A program made the position numbers and the translations under genes. Below, piece after piece: positions 25,617-34,585 of a stretch of DNA of 64,000 nt. The notes beneath the pieces were generated by a model. The model made no database searches. It was not told the origin of the DNA and saw only the letters and a list, made by a program, of their open reading frames with translations. Numbering within the stretch: position 1 is the stretch's first letter; each line of letters starts with the position of its first letter. The stretch comes from Prosthecobacter sp. SYSU 5D2 (lineage in GTDB: Bacteria; Verrucomicrobiota; Verrucomicrobiia; Verrucomicrobiales; Verrucomicrobiaceae), in the NCBI RefSeq assembly GCF_039655865.1, contig NZ_JBBYXL010000013.1:1-64000 (forward strand), given 5' to 3'.

Positions 25617-27671
25617 TTACGTCTGAAGTGGCTGGCTGGCAAGCCTGTCCTCCACCGCCGCCGCGACCTGGCCGGGGGTGATGAGGGTCATGCAGTTGTA
25701 GTGGCCAAAGGGGCACTCGCGCTTGAAGCAGGGGCTGCACGGCACGTGATGGCGGATGACGGTGTGCTGGGGGCCGAGCGGGCCGGTGAGGACGGGTTCG
25801 GTGGAGCCGAAGATGCTGACAGTGGGCACGCCCAGGGCGGCGGCCAGGTGCATGGTGCCGGTATCGTTGGTGACGAGCAGGCGGCAGGTGCGCAGCTCGG
25901 TGATGAGGGCGGAGAGTTTGGTTTTGCCAACGAGGTTTGTATGCCTCACCTCGCCCACCATTTGGGAAAGCTGCTCACCCATCGCCGCCTCGCCCGGAGC
26001 ACCGAAGAAAACCCATTCGATCTCCGGATAGCGGGCGGAGACCTGTTTCATCACCTCTGCAAAGCGGTCCATGGGCCAGCGCTTGGCCTGCCCGTATTCC
26101 GCCCCGGCGCAGATGCCGACACGCACGGCAGTGTTCAGTGTTCGGTTTTCAGTATTCAGTATTCCGTTTTCAGTATTCAGCCTGCCCTCGGACTGAATAC
26201 TGCCTCCTGAAGACTGAACACTGGAGACTGAAAACTGAATACTGTTCTCCGTATCCGCCCCGCAAGTCTTGGCCACATGCAGATACCGCAGCGTATGATG
26301 CATCGGCGGTCCGGCGACTTTCTTCGGCTCTTTGACGATCTGGGTGAGAAAGCGGGAGCGCAGGGAGCCTTTGTAGCCGACGAGGCGGGGGATGCCGGCG
26401 AGCCAGAATTCCAGCGTGCTGCGGGTGGAATTGGTGAGCAGGATGGCGGCATCAAAACGGATGCCTGTTTTCTTGATGCGGCGGGCGACGCTCAACAGGC
26501 CCTCCTTGTTCTCCTTGCCAATGTAGCGGTCCACCTCGGGCTGGGATTCCCACAGCTCACGCAGTTTTTCAGGACCGAAGACGGTCACTTTGCAGTCCGG
26601 GCGGCCTGCCTTCATGGCACGTACGGTGGGGAAGGCCATGCAGGCATCTCCCAGCCAGTTCGGCGAGCGGACCAGCAGCTCAAAGGGCTGCAATTTGGAA
26701 TGGTCGTAGTCTGCCGGATAAGCGATGCCGCGCTTATACCCTTGGAGGAGAAAGCGGGGCTTGGGCAGCTTCCAGCGGTTATGCACCCAGAACCAGTTTT
26801 CCGGCTGGCGGCGCACCATCATTTCCACGCTGCGGTTCATCCAGGTGGTCAGGCCGTCCACGGATTGCTTGATCTCCTCCGTATCCACTGGCGGACTGCA
26901 CACCATGCGCCAGCGGCCGGGACCGTCATCATAAATGGCCAGCGGCATCAGCACTCCGCGGCTGCGCTGGGCCATCATCGCTGCGATGGGGGTGGTGGAG
27001 GCCAGGCGGTCGAAAAAGGGCACCCAGACTCCGTGATCCCCGGCATGCTGGTCCACCAGCACGCCCAGGCAGCCGCCTTCCTTCATATGCCTCATGGGGC
27101 CGGTGAAGCCATCCTGGCGGTCAAAAAGGGTATATCCCAGCTTGCGGCGGCGGCGCAGGACCAGGGCATTCAAAAAGGGATTGCGCAGCGGCTGATAAAC
27201 CGTGGCTGGTTTGCGGTCGAAGACGAATAGTGAAGGCACCTGGGTTAGAATCTCCCAGCAGCTCAGGTGGCAGATCAGGTAAAGGATGGGCTTCTTTTTA
27301 GCCATCGCCTCATGGGTGTGGTTCATCCCCTCCACAGTGACGCGGCGCAGCACGTCCTCCTTGTCCATCATGGGCAGTTTGAAGCCGCATAAAACATTCG
27401 TCACCAGGGACTGGAAGTGCGCCTTGGCCGTATGGTGGATCCAATGCGCCGACTTTTCCCGGCCAAAGGCGATTTGGAGGTTATGCTTGGCCAGCCGCCG
27501 GTATTTTGGCAGGATGTAAAAGCCGATGCTGCCCAGGACGCGCCCCAGGTACCAGATGAACTCCACCGGCAGCAGCCACAGCAGGCCCTCGATGCAGCGA
27601 AACAGCGCATACACCAGCCAGTGGCTGATGAGCTGGAGAGTTTTGTTTTTCGGGGTGGAGGCCTTGCCCAT
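25617..27671 (-). CDS. Fusion of LpxL-like acyltransferase and GT9 (heptosyltransferase-like) glycosyltransferase
   Basis: The product has 684 residues. Residues 1-310 match lipid A acyltransferases (LpxL/HtrB): N-terminal membrane helix, catalytic H135-x4-E140 (HLSCWE), VLVDQHAGDHGVWVPFF and ENWFWVHNRWK. From about 331 a GT9 domain begins (ELLVRSPNWLGDACMAFPTV) and ends with TNDTGTMHLAAALGVPTVSIFGSTEP. So acyl transfer to lipid A and addition of a heptose-like sugar may be linked in one membrane-bound protein. Both halves keep their motifs, so both could be active. Residues about 476-515, between the two Rossmann halves of the GT9 domain, are encoded by a palindromic heptamer repeat (26129-26244). 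Neighbours are Uma2 and the LptF/G-type permease. Confidence 0.88.
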   Translation of the reverse strand: MGKASTPKNKTLQLISHWLVYALFRCIEGLLWLLPVEFIWYLGRVLGSIGFYILPKYRRLAKHNLQIAFGREKSAHWIHHTAKAHFQSLVTNVLCGFKLPMMDKEDVLRRVTVEGMNHTHEAMAKKKPILYLICHLSCWEILTQVPSLFVFDRKPATVYQPLRNPFLNALVLRRRRKLGYTLFDRQDGFTGPMRHMKEGGCLGVLVDQHAGDHGVWVPFFDRLASTTPIAAMMAQRSRGVLMPLAIYDDGPGRWRMVCSPPVDTEEIKQSVDGLTTWMNRSVEMMVRRQPENWFWVHNRWKLPKPRFLLQGYKRGIAYPADYDHSKLQPFELLVRSPNWLGDACMAFPTVRAMKAGRPDCKVTVFGPEKLRELWESQPEVDRYIGKENKEGLLSVARRIKKTGIRFDAAILLTNSTRSTLEFWLAGIPRLVGYKGSLRSRFLTQIVKEPKKVAGPPMHHTLRYLHVAKTCGADTENSIQFSVSSVQSSGGSIQSEGRLNTENGILNTENRTLNTAVRVGICAGAEYGQAKRWPMDRFAEVMKQVSARYPEIEWVFFGAPGEAAMGEQLSQMVGEVRHTNLVGKTKLSALITELRTCRLLVTNDTGTMHLAAALGVPTVSIFGSTEPVLTGPLGPQHTVIRHHVPCSPCFKRECPFGHYNCMTLITPGQVAAAVEDRLASQPLQT
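26129..26244. repeat. Heptamer-periodic palindromic insert inside the LpxL-GT9 gene
   Basis: The left arm 26129-26180 is seven heptamers (CAGTGTT, CAGTGTT, CGGTTTT, CAGTATT, CAGTATT, CCGTTTT, CAGTATT) plus CAG. The right arm 26191 onward is the reverse-complement type (AATACTG, CCTCCTG, AAGACTG, AACACTG, GAGACTG, AAAACTG, AATACTG). The arms match in register at about 40 of 52 positions around a 10-base loop. The gene reads through it without a stop. Confidence 0.85.
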
Positions 27672-27760
27672 GCGTCCCGCCTCCTATGGCTCAACGCATT
27701 GGGTTACGCAACCCCGCGCCTGCATCAGGGTGGGCACAGGGGCAGGTCGAGGAGAGCTTC

Positions 27761-28666
27761 TCAGCTCCAGCCCATCCACTCCTTCAGCACCTTCAGGTCG
27801 CGCAGATGCGCTTCGCGGCATTCTTTGATGAAGGCCGGGCTCTTGGCATCGCCTTTCAGATACTCCAGGTGCAGGGAAATGGGGCCGCTGTAGTTATTTT
27901 TGACCAGCATTTTGGCAAAGGCCGGATTCACCTGGCCGGTGCCCAGCGGGCAGGTCTGGGATTTGCGGCCAATCCACTGGAAGTCCTTGAAATAAACGGC
28001 ACCCCAATGCCCTTCGGTCAGCTTGGCATTGATGGGCCAGGCGGAACCGCCCTCCACGGTGGCATGGAGAATGTCGAAGACGAAGGAGAACTGCTTGGGA
28101 TCGTATTCGCGCATGATGGAATACATGTCCCAGATGGGCGCGGCCACGTAGTCCTTGCCGGAATGGTTCTGGAACAGCGGCTGGATGCCGATCTCCTGGC
28201 AGAGCTGGACGAGGTCTTTGATTTTCGGTTTGATGTCCTGGAGCTGGGGCCAGATGGGCTTGTCCAGATCATACTTGAAGTAGCTCATGCGGAAGCGCTT
28301 GATGCCCAGCCCGGCGGCGGTGCGAAGGACTTTTTCCGTATGCTGCTCCGCGCTGACCTCATTGATGCCAGAGGTCATGATGCTGAGGTTAAGCCCCTGT
28401 TTTTTCAGGGCTTCGACGAATTTAGGCAGCTCAGTTTCCACAGCCTCAGGCTCGATGTGACCTTTGGGGCGGATAGGGGCCTCAATGCCGTTCACGCCCA
28501 TTTCCACCGCTAGGCTGGCGATCTCATCATAGGGCAGGCCCTGGAGGTGCTTGGTGAAAAAGCACAGTTCATTGGTCCGGGGTTTGGCCGCGAGAGCGGG
28601 GCTGCCGAGGGCGAGGGATCCGCCGATAAGGGCGGCGTTTTTCAAAAAGGAGCGGCGGTCAGACAT
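27761..28666 (-). CDS. Secreted sugar phosphate isomerase/epimerase-like TIM barrel
   Basis: The 301-residue protein begins with a twin-arginine-like signal (MSDRRSFLKNAALIGGSLALGSPALA), so it is probably exported folded. The rest matches AP endonuclease family 2 / xylose isomerase-like TIM barrels (VEMGVNGIEAPIRPKGHIEP, IQPLFQNHSGKDYV, FVFDILHATVEGG, YFKDFQWIGRK) with the usual metal-binding His, Asp and Glu positions. Such exported proteins are abundant in Planctomycetota and Verrucomicrobiota and are assumed to act on sugars; substrate unknown. Close neighbours are unrelated. Confidence 0.82.
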   Translation of the reverse strand: MSDRRSFLKNAALIGGSLALGSPALAAKPRTNELCFFTKHLQGLPYDEIASLAVEMGVNGIEAPIRPKGHIEPEAVETELPKFVEALKKQGLNLSIMTSGINEVSAEQHTEKVLRTAAGLGIKRFRMSYFKYDLDKPIWPQLQDIKPKIKDLVQLCQEIGIQPLFQNHSGKDYVAAPIWDMYSIMREYDPKQFSFVFDILHATVEGGSAWPINAKLTEGHWGAVYFKDFQWIGRKSQTCPLGTGQVNPAFAKMLVKNNYSGPISLHLEYLKGDAKSPAFIKECREAHLRDLKVLKEWMGWS

Positions 28667-28705
28667 GGTGAAAGGAAAACCCGTGAGAAAGTCGAATCTT
28701 GCAGC

Positions 28706-29449
28706 TCATCCGTCAAGAGTCTGCAAAGGGTACACCTTCACCTCCACCCCGGAGGAGGCGAGGACGTGATCAGGAGTCCGGTCGGGCACGGGCAGGCCAT
28801 TGAGAACAAAGGGACGGGTGTCCCATTGACGAAGTTCCGCCCTGGCCAACGGATACGGCCGGTGATGCACACGCCCCATGCGCAGTCCGCGCGGCGTTTT
28901 GGAAAAAAGCAGGTATCGTTCTGCCAGATGAAACTCCAGGCTGCCCGGTGCGGCTTCAAAGCTTTCGCCAGCCGGTTGATATTTAAACTTTGAGACCACT
29001 TCATCCCCTGCCCTCTGCGAAGCATACTTGTAAAGGCCATCAGCGGCCTTTCCCGAAGTCATGCGCGCATGCTGATAAGGCAGATGAAAAAGACTACGGG
29101 CGATCTTCACCGCGAGCGGCTGGTTGCAATCCAGGGAATAAAACCACACCCCTGCCCGACCATGGTCATCATGCACATAGGTCCGGAGGTTTAGTTCCAA
29201 AAAATTGCTTATGCCTCCCACGGCAGGCAGGAAGCGCGGACGGATGCCCCGCATCAGAAAGGGCACGATGGCCACCCAGGCCTGGCCATCAAAGGCATCC
29301 ACCGTCAGACCGGGAGGCAGGGTCTTCTGGATCAGCCCAGGCTCAAACGCCCAATGCAAAAAGAGCAGCTTCTCCCACTTCTGATACATCACCGCCGGCA
29401 GGGGTGGAATCTCGCGGAGCAGGAGACGGGAGGCGGGCGTGGGAACCAT
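28706..29449 (-). CDS. DUF2071 (YqjF-like) protein
   Basis: The product has 247 residues from ATG 29449 (MVPTPASRLLLREIPP). It matches DUF2071: KLLFLHWAFEPGLIQKTLPPGLTVDAFDGQAWVAIVPF (split by turns), NLRTYVHDDHGRAGVWFYSLD and HLPYQHARMT. The fold resembles acetoacetate decarboxylase-like proteins, but no reaction is established for the family. A longer upstream frame was not used since it overlaps the cyclase gene. It begins 22 bases after that gene's stop, same strand. Confidence 0.82.
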   Translation of the reverse strand: MVPTPASRLLLREIPPLPAVMYQKWEKLLFLHWAFEPGLIQKTLPPGLTVDAFDGQAWVAIVPFLMRGIRPRFLPAVGGISNFLELNLRTYVHDDHGRAGVWFYSLDCNQPLAVKIARSLFHLPYQHARMTSGKAADGLYKYASQRAGDEVVSKFKYQPAGESFEAAPGSLEFHLAERYLLFSKTPRGLRMGRVHHRPYPLARAELRQWDTRPFVLNGLPVPDRTPDHVLASSGVEVKVYPLQTLDG

Positions 29450-29471
29450 GGACGGGATACGCCGCCGCAGG

Positions 29472-30392
29472 TCACTCCAGCACAGGATTGCTCTCAACCA
29501 GGGCGTAAACTTCCACCGGCTCAGGCTGGCCTTTGACAGGATGGATGCCGACGTTTTTATAGTCCTTGAGACCATCGGGCCAGCCAGCCAGGAAGGAGGC
29601 ACCGGCCAGCACAGGGACCTGAAGCTTGCGGGTCAGGCTTTCGATGCGGAAGGTCACATTCACGGCCTCGCCGACGGCGGTATTCACCCCGCGGCCCATG
29701 GCCCCGAGTGCGACGCCACCGATGTTCAGACCAACATGGCAATAGACTTCCATGTTCATGTCATCGCGCATCATTTTGCGCACTGGGGATTCGCTGGCCT
29801 CCGGGCTGCTGAGCAGGCGGGCGGCCTCCGTGGCCTGGCTGCGGATCTCTGCGGAATCCCCCACCCAGTAGGCGAAGACACCGTCGCCGATGAACTTGTC
29901 AATGATGGCCCCGCGCGGCTTCAGAATGCGCTCGCAGTCTGCATACCACTCGCGCAGCATGGTGGCCACCTGTTCGGCGCTGAGCCGGGCGGAAAGGTTG
30001 GTGAAATTGCGCAGGTCTCCTACCAGGAGGGTGGCTGTGACACTGCGCATGGGCAGGGCCACCGTATGCAGCATCTGCGTGCCGCTGCCGCCGCTCTGGG
30101 CACCTTCGCCTTCATCCGTCTCAAAAATGAAAATGCAGGTGCCGAGCTGGATGCGGTCCCCATGCCGGAGGGCGCGCGCGGTGGTCACGGCCACGTCATT
30201 GACGAAGCTGCCATTGGCGCTGCCCAGGTCAGACACCCAGTAGAGAGTGCCGTCACGGCGGATAGTGGCGTGCTGCCGGGAGACACCTGCATCAGTGAGG
30301 CGGATGGTGGCATCAGGGCTACGGCCCAGGAGCGTGAAGTCCTCGAGTGAGTGCTCCACTCCTTTGTCGTGAGCTCGGAGAAAGGCAGGCAT
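29472..30392 (-). CDS. FHA domain plus class III adenylate/guanylate cyclase
   Basis: The product has 306 residues from ATG 30392. The FHA domain (1-90) has the phosphothreonine-binding residues G23-R24-S25, S38-R39-x-H41 and N60-G61. A class III cyclase domain follows (about 115-300): LLVGDLRNFT carries the first metal Asp and DKFIGDGVFAYW the second, and VNVTFRIESLT is the catalytic Asn/Arg region. It probably makes cAMP in response to a phosphorylated partner. No kinase is next to it. Soluble and cytoplasmic. It diverges from the PQQ-propeller gene, with 262 bases of non-coding sequence between. Confidence 0.88.
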   Translation of the reverse strand: MPAFLRAHDKGVEHSLEDFTLLGRSPDATIRLTDAGVSRQHATIRRDGTLYWVSDLGSANGSFVNDVAVTTARALRHGDRIQLGTCIFIFETDEGEGAQSGGSGTQMLHTVALPMRSVTATLLVGDLRNFTNLSARLSAEQVATMLREWYADCERILKPRGAIIDKFIGDGVFAYWVGDSAEIRSQATEAARLLSSPEASESPVRKMMRDDMNMEVYCHVGLNIGGVALGAMGRGVNTAVGEAVNVTFRIESLTRKLQVPVLAGASFLAGWPDGLKDYKNVGIHPVKGQPEPVEVYALVESNPVLE

Positions 30393-30654
30393 GATATTTA
30401 GTCGGACAACTCTTGAAGCAACTGGCGTGAAGGAAGTCAAGCACCCAGACGGAAGTTTTCCGAAATACGTGGCCTCCCGCACCATTTGGAGCACGAATTG
30501 ACGCGTAAAGACCCTAAGTTCTTCGAAAAATCAGCTCTCCTGCGCATTATTATGGCTGATCCAGGCTTGAGCTTGCCTGACAGGGGTGATCAGGATTCTC
30601 CCAGATGCAGGACGCTTTGTGCTGGCGCGGTGAAGACGCGGCGTATGGTATCCC

Positions 30655-31896
30655 ATGCGGTTTGCCTTCCTTTTCCTTTCTGTCAGTGCCCTCGCTTCGT
30701 CGCTTTTGATGGCAGCGGACTGGCCACAGTTTCTGGGACCCCAGCGCAATGGCATCGCCGCTGCTGAAGAGCCTGCTTTGAATGGCCACTTCAAGAGTGA
30801 CATCCAGCCGCTTTGGGAAAAGAACATCGGTGCCGGTTTCGCAGGCCCGGTGGTCAGCGGCGGCAAAGTCATCCTCTTTCATCGTGAAGGAAGTGACATG
30901 ACCACCGAGGCCGTCGAGGCAAAAACCGGCAAGGTGCTCTGGCGCACCGTTTACATCACCGACTACGTGGACAGCTTCGGCTTCGACAACGGCCCACGCG
31001 CGGTGCCTGCCGTGGCAGATGGGCGCGTCTTCACCCATGGTCCTGAGGGGCGTGTGACCGCGATGGACCTGGAAACAGGCAAAGAAATCTGGGCCTATGA
31101 CACCGCCTCCGCCGTGAACTCCCAGCCCGGTTTCTTTGGCCGCGCACCCTCGCCCCTGGTGGTGGGGGACAAGGTCATCATCGCCGCCGGCGGCAGTCTC
31201 GATGACAAACCGGCGGGCCTGATCGCCTTGGATGTGGCCACAGGCAAGCTGGTCTGGAACAGCACCGATGACGAGGCCGGTTATGCTTCCCCGGTTATTT
31301 TGGGAGACATGGTCCTGTCCTGGATGCGCAACAAGCTCTGGCTGGTGAATCCTGAAACCGGGTTCGTGCTCGCTAGCATCCCCCTGCGCGCCAGCATGGA
31401 GGCCTCCGTGAATGCCGCCACTCCCATCCCCTGCGGCGATGGGCGCTGGTTTGTCACCGCCGGTTATGGCGTGGGAGCTAATTTATACAAAATCTCCCCG
31501 TTGAAGCAGCCCACCTTTGAGCCTGTGTGGCAGAAGCAGGACGTCATGGACTGCCATTACAGCACGCCCGTTTATCATGACGGGTATCTGTATGGCTTTG
31601 ATGGCCGCCAGGAGACCGGGCAGAAGCTGCGCTGCATTCAGGTGGCCACCGGCAAAGTCTGCTGGGATTCCCCCGGCATCCCTGGCGGTACCCTGCTCCT
31701 GGCCGGGGACAAGCTCCTGGTCGTGACCGAGCAAGGAGAACTCTGGATCGTGAAGGCCACACCGGAAAAATTCGACCAGCTCACCGCCATCCAGATCCTG
31801 CGCTCCAGCCACCGCAGCCACGCGGCCTTTGCGAATGGCATTTTGTATGCACGCGATACCGAAAAGGTGGTGGCCATCCCGCTGGGTGGGGAGTGA
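30655..31896 (+). CDS. PQQ-like beta-propeller secreted protein
   Basis: The product has 413 residues with a signal peptide (MRFAFLFLSVSALASSLLMA, cut near 21). It starts its mature part with DWPQFLGPQRNG, the hallmark of outer-surface/periplasmic PQQ-like repeat proteins in Planctomycetota and Verrucomicrobiota. Blades repeat as VEAKTGKVLWRTV, MDLETGKEIWAYD, LDVATGKLVWNS and IQVATGKVCWDS. No PQQ-binding dehydrogenase active site is evident, so it is likely a structural or BamB-like propeller and not a quinoprotein enzyme. Confidence 0.85.
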   Translation: MRFAFLFLSVSALASSLLMAADWPQFLGPQRNGIAAAEEPALNGHFKSDIQPLWEKNIGAGFAGPVVSGGKVILFHREGSDMTTEAVEAKTGKVLWRTVYITDYVDSFGFDNGPRAVPAVADGRVFTHGPEGRVTAMDLETGKEIWAYDTASAVNSQPGFFGRAPSPLVVGDKVIIAAGGSLDDKPAGLIALDVATGKLVWNSTDDEAGYASPVILGDMVLSWMRNKLWLVNPETGFVLASIPLRASMEASVNAATPIPCGDGRWFVTAGYGVGANLYKISPLKQPTFEPVWQKQDVMDCHYSTPVYHDGYLYGFDGRQETGQKLRCIQVATGKVCWDSPGIPGGTLLLAGDKLLVVTEQGELWIVKATPEKFDQLTAIQILRSSHRSHAAFANGILYARDTEKVVAIPLGGE

Positions 31897-31941
31897 ACGG
31901 ACAGCATTTGCCCTGCGCCCATCCCTGGCCAAATTGAAGCC

Positions 31942-32673
31942 ATGTCCCTCAGCCGCTTTTATCTTCCCGCCGCCGACTGGCAGCCGGAAACCCTGACTCT
32001 GGGCGGTGATGAAGCCGCCCACTGTGCCCGCGTGCTGCGCCGCCAGGTGGGTGATGCGGTGGAGGTCTTCGATGGCGAAGGCCGGGTTGCCCAGGCAGAA
32101 ATCACCGCCGTGAGCAAGAGCAGCGTAGCCCTGCGCATCACCTCGGAAAAACGGCATGATCCCCTGCCCTTCCGCATTCATCTGCTGCCCGCGATGATCA
32201 AGGCCGAGCCCTTCGAGTGGCTGCTGGAAAAGGCCGTGGAGTTGGGTGCCACCAGCATTCAGCCCATCCTCACTGAGCGCTGCATCGTGCATCTGGCCGG
32301 AGAGCATCTGGAAAAGAAGATGCTCAAATGGCAGCGGCACATGATCGAGTCCGCCAAACAGTGCCACACCCCCTTCATCACCCGCCTGGAAAAACCCCGC
32401 CCCTTTGCCCAGGTGATCGCCGGCCTGCCCGCAAACAGCCTTAAAATCCTGCCCGCCCTCAGCGAGCACAGCCGAACTCTCCACGGCATCGCTGCCGGGC
32501 ATCAGGAAGCCTGCATCGCCATCGGCCCGGAGGGTGACTTCACTGCTGCCGAGGAAGCTTTGGCCCAGCAGCAGGGGTTCATTCCAGTGACGCTTGGCCC
32601 CTTGATTCTCAGGGCGGAGACGGCGGCCATTTCAAGCTTGGCGGTGTTGGGGCATGAGTTCTCAGGCGGATAA
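31942..32673 (+). CDS. rsmE: 16S rRNA (uracil1498-N3)-methyltransferase
   Basis: The product has 243 residues with the RsmE layout: an N-terminal PUA-like domain (RVLRRQVGDAVEVFDGEG) and a SPOUT knot with LLEKAVELGATSIQPILTERC and AIGPEGDFTAAEEALAQQQGF, ending LGPLILRAETAA. RsmE methylates U1498 of 16S rRNA. The start MSLSRFYLPAADW is typical. It lies 45 bases after the PQQ-propeller gene. Confidence 0.93.
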   Translation: MSLSRFYLPAADWQPETLTLGGDEAAHCARVLRRQVGDAVEVFDGEGRVAQAEITAVSKSSVALRITSEKRHDPLPFRIHLLPAMIKAEPFEWLLEKAVELGATSIQPILTERCIVHLAGEHLEKKMLKWQRHMIESAKQCHTPFITRLEKPRPFAQVIAGLPANSLKILPALSEHSRTLHGIAAGHQEACIAIGPEGDFTAAEEALAQQQGFIPVTLGPLILRAETAAISSLAVLGHEFSGG

Positions 32674-32684
32674 TAGCAAATTAG

Positions 32685-33191
32685 CTATTTCGCTGGATGG
32701 AAGATTGCCTCCAGTTTCCTTGCCAGTTCCTTACGATAGTTAACATCTCGAATTTTTTCAATGGATCGGGGATCTCCCACAATCAAACCTTCATCGGGGA
32801 GCAATGATCTTAGCACACCCAAACAGTCATCTTCAAATATGGGTGGCGGCATACTGCCAACGTATGGCCGATCCGGAGTCGCATCAAATGGCCATCTTTC
32901 CTGCAGAAGAGTATAAACAACCTCATTTTTAAATTGCCCGGCTGGCAGCTTAACAAACTCACCAACGAATATCCCATGTACGTTGGGTGCCCGGAAGCAC
33001 GCAGCGATTGAATCAAGGCGTTTTGAATGAAAAACCCGTTCTACCAGTTGGGTTGCCTTCGCTCCTGTGTTTGCGCTTTTCGCTTCCGCTAGGACGGCAT
33101 CCGGCGTCATGTTTTGAGCAAATGATGATTCATCGGCAACCCCACGTGAAAAGAGGCAAACAAAGAACAAAAAGGTAAGCAGTGTTTTCAT
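32685..33191 (-). CDS. Small secreted protein of unknown function
   Basis: The product has 168 residues from ATG 33191. A signal peptide (MKTLLTFLFFVCLFSRGVAD) is followed by a mature part with NMTPDAVLAEAKSANTGAK, IAACFRAPNVHGIFVGEF and FEDDCLGVLRSLLPDEGL. The local AT content is higher than in the neighbours, which hints at a different origin. No family recognised. It lies between rsmE and folC, on the opposite strand. Confidence 0.6.
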   Translation of the reverse strand: MKTLLTFLFFVCLFSRGVADESSFAQNMTPDAVLAEAKSANTGAKATQLVERVFHSKRLDSIAACFRAPNVHGIFVGEFVKLPAGQFKNEVVYTLLQERWPFDATPDRPYVGSMPPPIFEDDCLGVLRSLLPDEGLIVGDPRSIEKIRDVNYRKELARKLEAIFHPAK

Positions 33192-33280
33192 ACGCGCCAC
33201 ATGCAGCCGCTGGAAAGATAAACCGACTGGGAGGCTAGTGGAGTCTCGGCCCGGTATTTGATGGAGCTTCGAGGACTTGC

Positions 33281-34561
33281 ATGATGGACAAGGATACCAG
33301 GAGGGGCCACTTTCAGCAAATTCAATCTTCCATGGCATCTCCCGCACTCGACTGGCTCTACAGCACGCAACTTTACGGCATCAAACTCGGTCTCGAGAAT
33401 GTCCATAAACTGCTGGAAGCCATGTCGCTGCCGCAGGCGGGCATGAAGTTCATCCATGTGGCGGGCACGAATGGCAAAGGGAGCACCTGTGCTTTCATGC
33501 ATGCGATTTTGAAGGAGTCCGGCATCAATGCAGGGCTGTTCACCTCGCCGCACCTGATCCGGTTCAATGAACGCATCCGCGATACGGAGAGGGAGATCAG
33601 TGACGAGGAGCTGGAGGCCGGGCTGGACAAGATCCGCCGCCTGGTGGCGGACTGGGATCCGCACCCGACGTTCTTCGAGATTGCCCTGGCGCTAGCGCTG
33701 GATTGGTTCCGCATGCGGGGCAATGAATGGGTGGTTTTGGAGACGGGCCTTGGCGGCCGCCTGGATGCCACGAATGCCATCACGCCAGAGGTGAGCGTGC
33801 TCACCCGCATCGGCATGGACCACCGCGAGCAGCTCGGGGATACTTTGGCGAAGATCGCTGGCGAAAAAGCGGGCATCATCAAGCCGGGCGTGCCGGTGGT
33901 TTCTGCATCGCAGGATGAGCCAGCCCTGAAGGTGATCGAGCGGACGGCCAAGTCGCTGAAGTCCCCTTTCACGCTGGTGGACGGACCTTTGACAAACGTG
34001 AAGTTAGGCCTCATGGGGCCGCACCAGGCCTGGAATGCTGCGGTGGCGCTGGAGGCCCTGCGCGAGGCCGGCATCCGGGTGCCTGCGGTGGTGCTGGAGG
34101 CAGCACTGCAAAAGGTGCATTGGGCCGGGCGTTTTCATCAACTGGAAGAGGGCCGTGTCATCGTGGACGGGGCGCACAATGGCGATGCCGCCCTGGCCCT
34201 GGCCTGGACCTGGAAGACGGAATTCCCCGGCAAAAAGGCCACGATCATCTTTGGCGGCTCCACGGGCAAAGACCTGGTGGAAGTGATGTGGCCGCTGGCA
34301 GAGATCGCCGAGCGCTGGGTGCTCACGCCTTTTGCCTCGCCCCGTTCGGTGCCGGTGGAAACCCTGTCCGAGGCCCTGGCGGAAGCCCTGGCCGACAGCG
34401 ATGGTGAGGTGGAATCCATGGAGGCGCGGAATCTCGACGATGCCTATGAAGTCGCCCGCCAGTTCCCGGAGCGCGTGCTGGTCACCGGCTCGCTTTTCCT
34501 GGTGGGCGAGTTTCTCAGCAAAGTGAGTGCTTCAGGCGGATATCAGGCGAGCGTGCAGTGA
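33281..34561 (+). CDS. folC: Folylpolyglutamate synthase / dihydrofolate synthase
   Basis: The product is 426 residues from 33281, or 409 if ATG 33332 (MASPALDWLYSTQLYG) is used; family homology starts at the second. Mur-ligase ATP-binding loop HVAGTNGKGST, then LFTSPHLIRFNERI, TGLGGRLDATNAI and the Lys/His region (GMDHREQLGDTLAKIAGEKAGIIKPG) are present. The C-terminal domain includes VDGAHNGDAALAL. It adds glutamate to dihydropteroate and folates. Confidence 0.93.
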   Translation: MMDKDTRRGHFQQIQSSMASPALDWLYSTQLYGIKLGLENVHKLLEAMSLPQAGMKFIHVAGTNGKGSTCAFMHAILKESGINAGLFTSPHLIRFNERIRDTEREISDEELEAGLDKIRRLVADWDPHPTFFEIALALALDWFRMRGNEWVVLETGLGGRLDATNAITPEVSVLTRIGMDHREQLGDTLAKIAGEKAGIIKPGVPVVSASQDEPALKVIERTAKSLKSPFTLVDGPLTNVKLGLMGPHQAWNAAVALEALREAGIRVPAVVLEAALQKVHWAGRFHQLEEGRVIVDGAHNGDAALALAWTWKTEFPGKKATIIFGGSTGKDLVEVMWPLAEIAERWVLTPFASPRSVPVETLSEALAEALADSDGEVESMEARNLDDAYEVARQFPERVLVTGSLFLVGEFLSKVSASGGYQASVQ

Positions 34562-34585
34562 GGTGGGAGCGGGGCTCTGTAGTCC

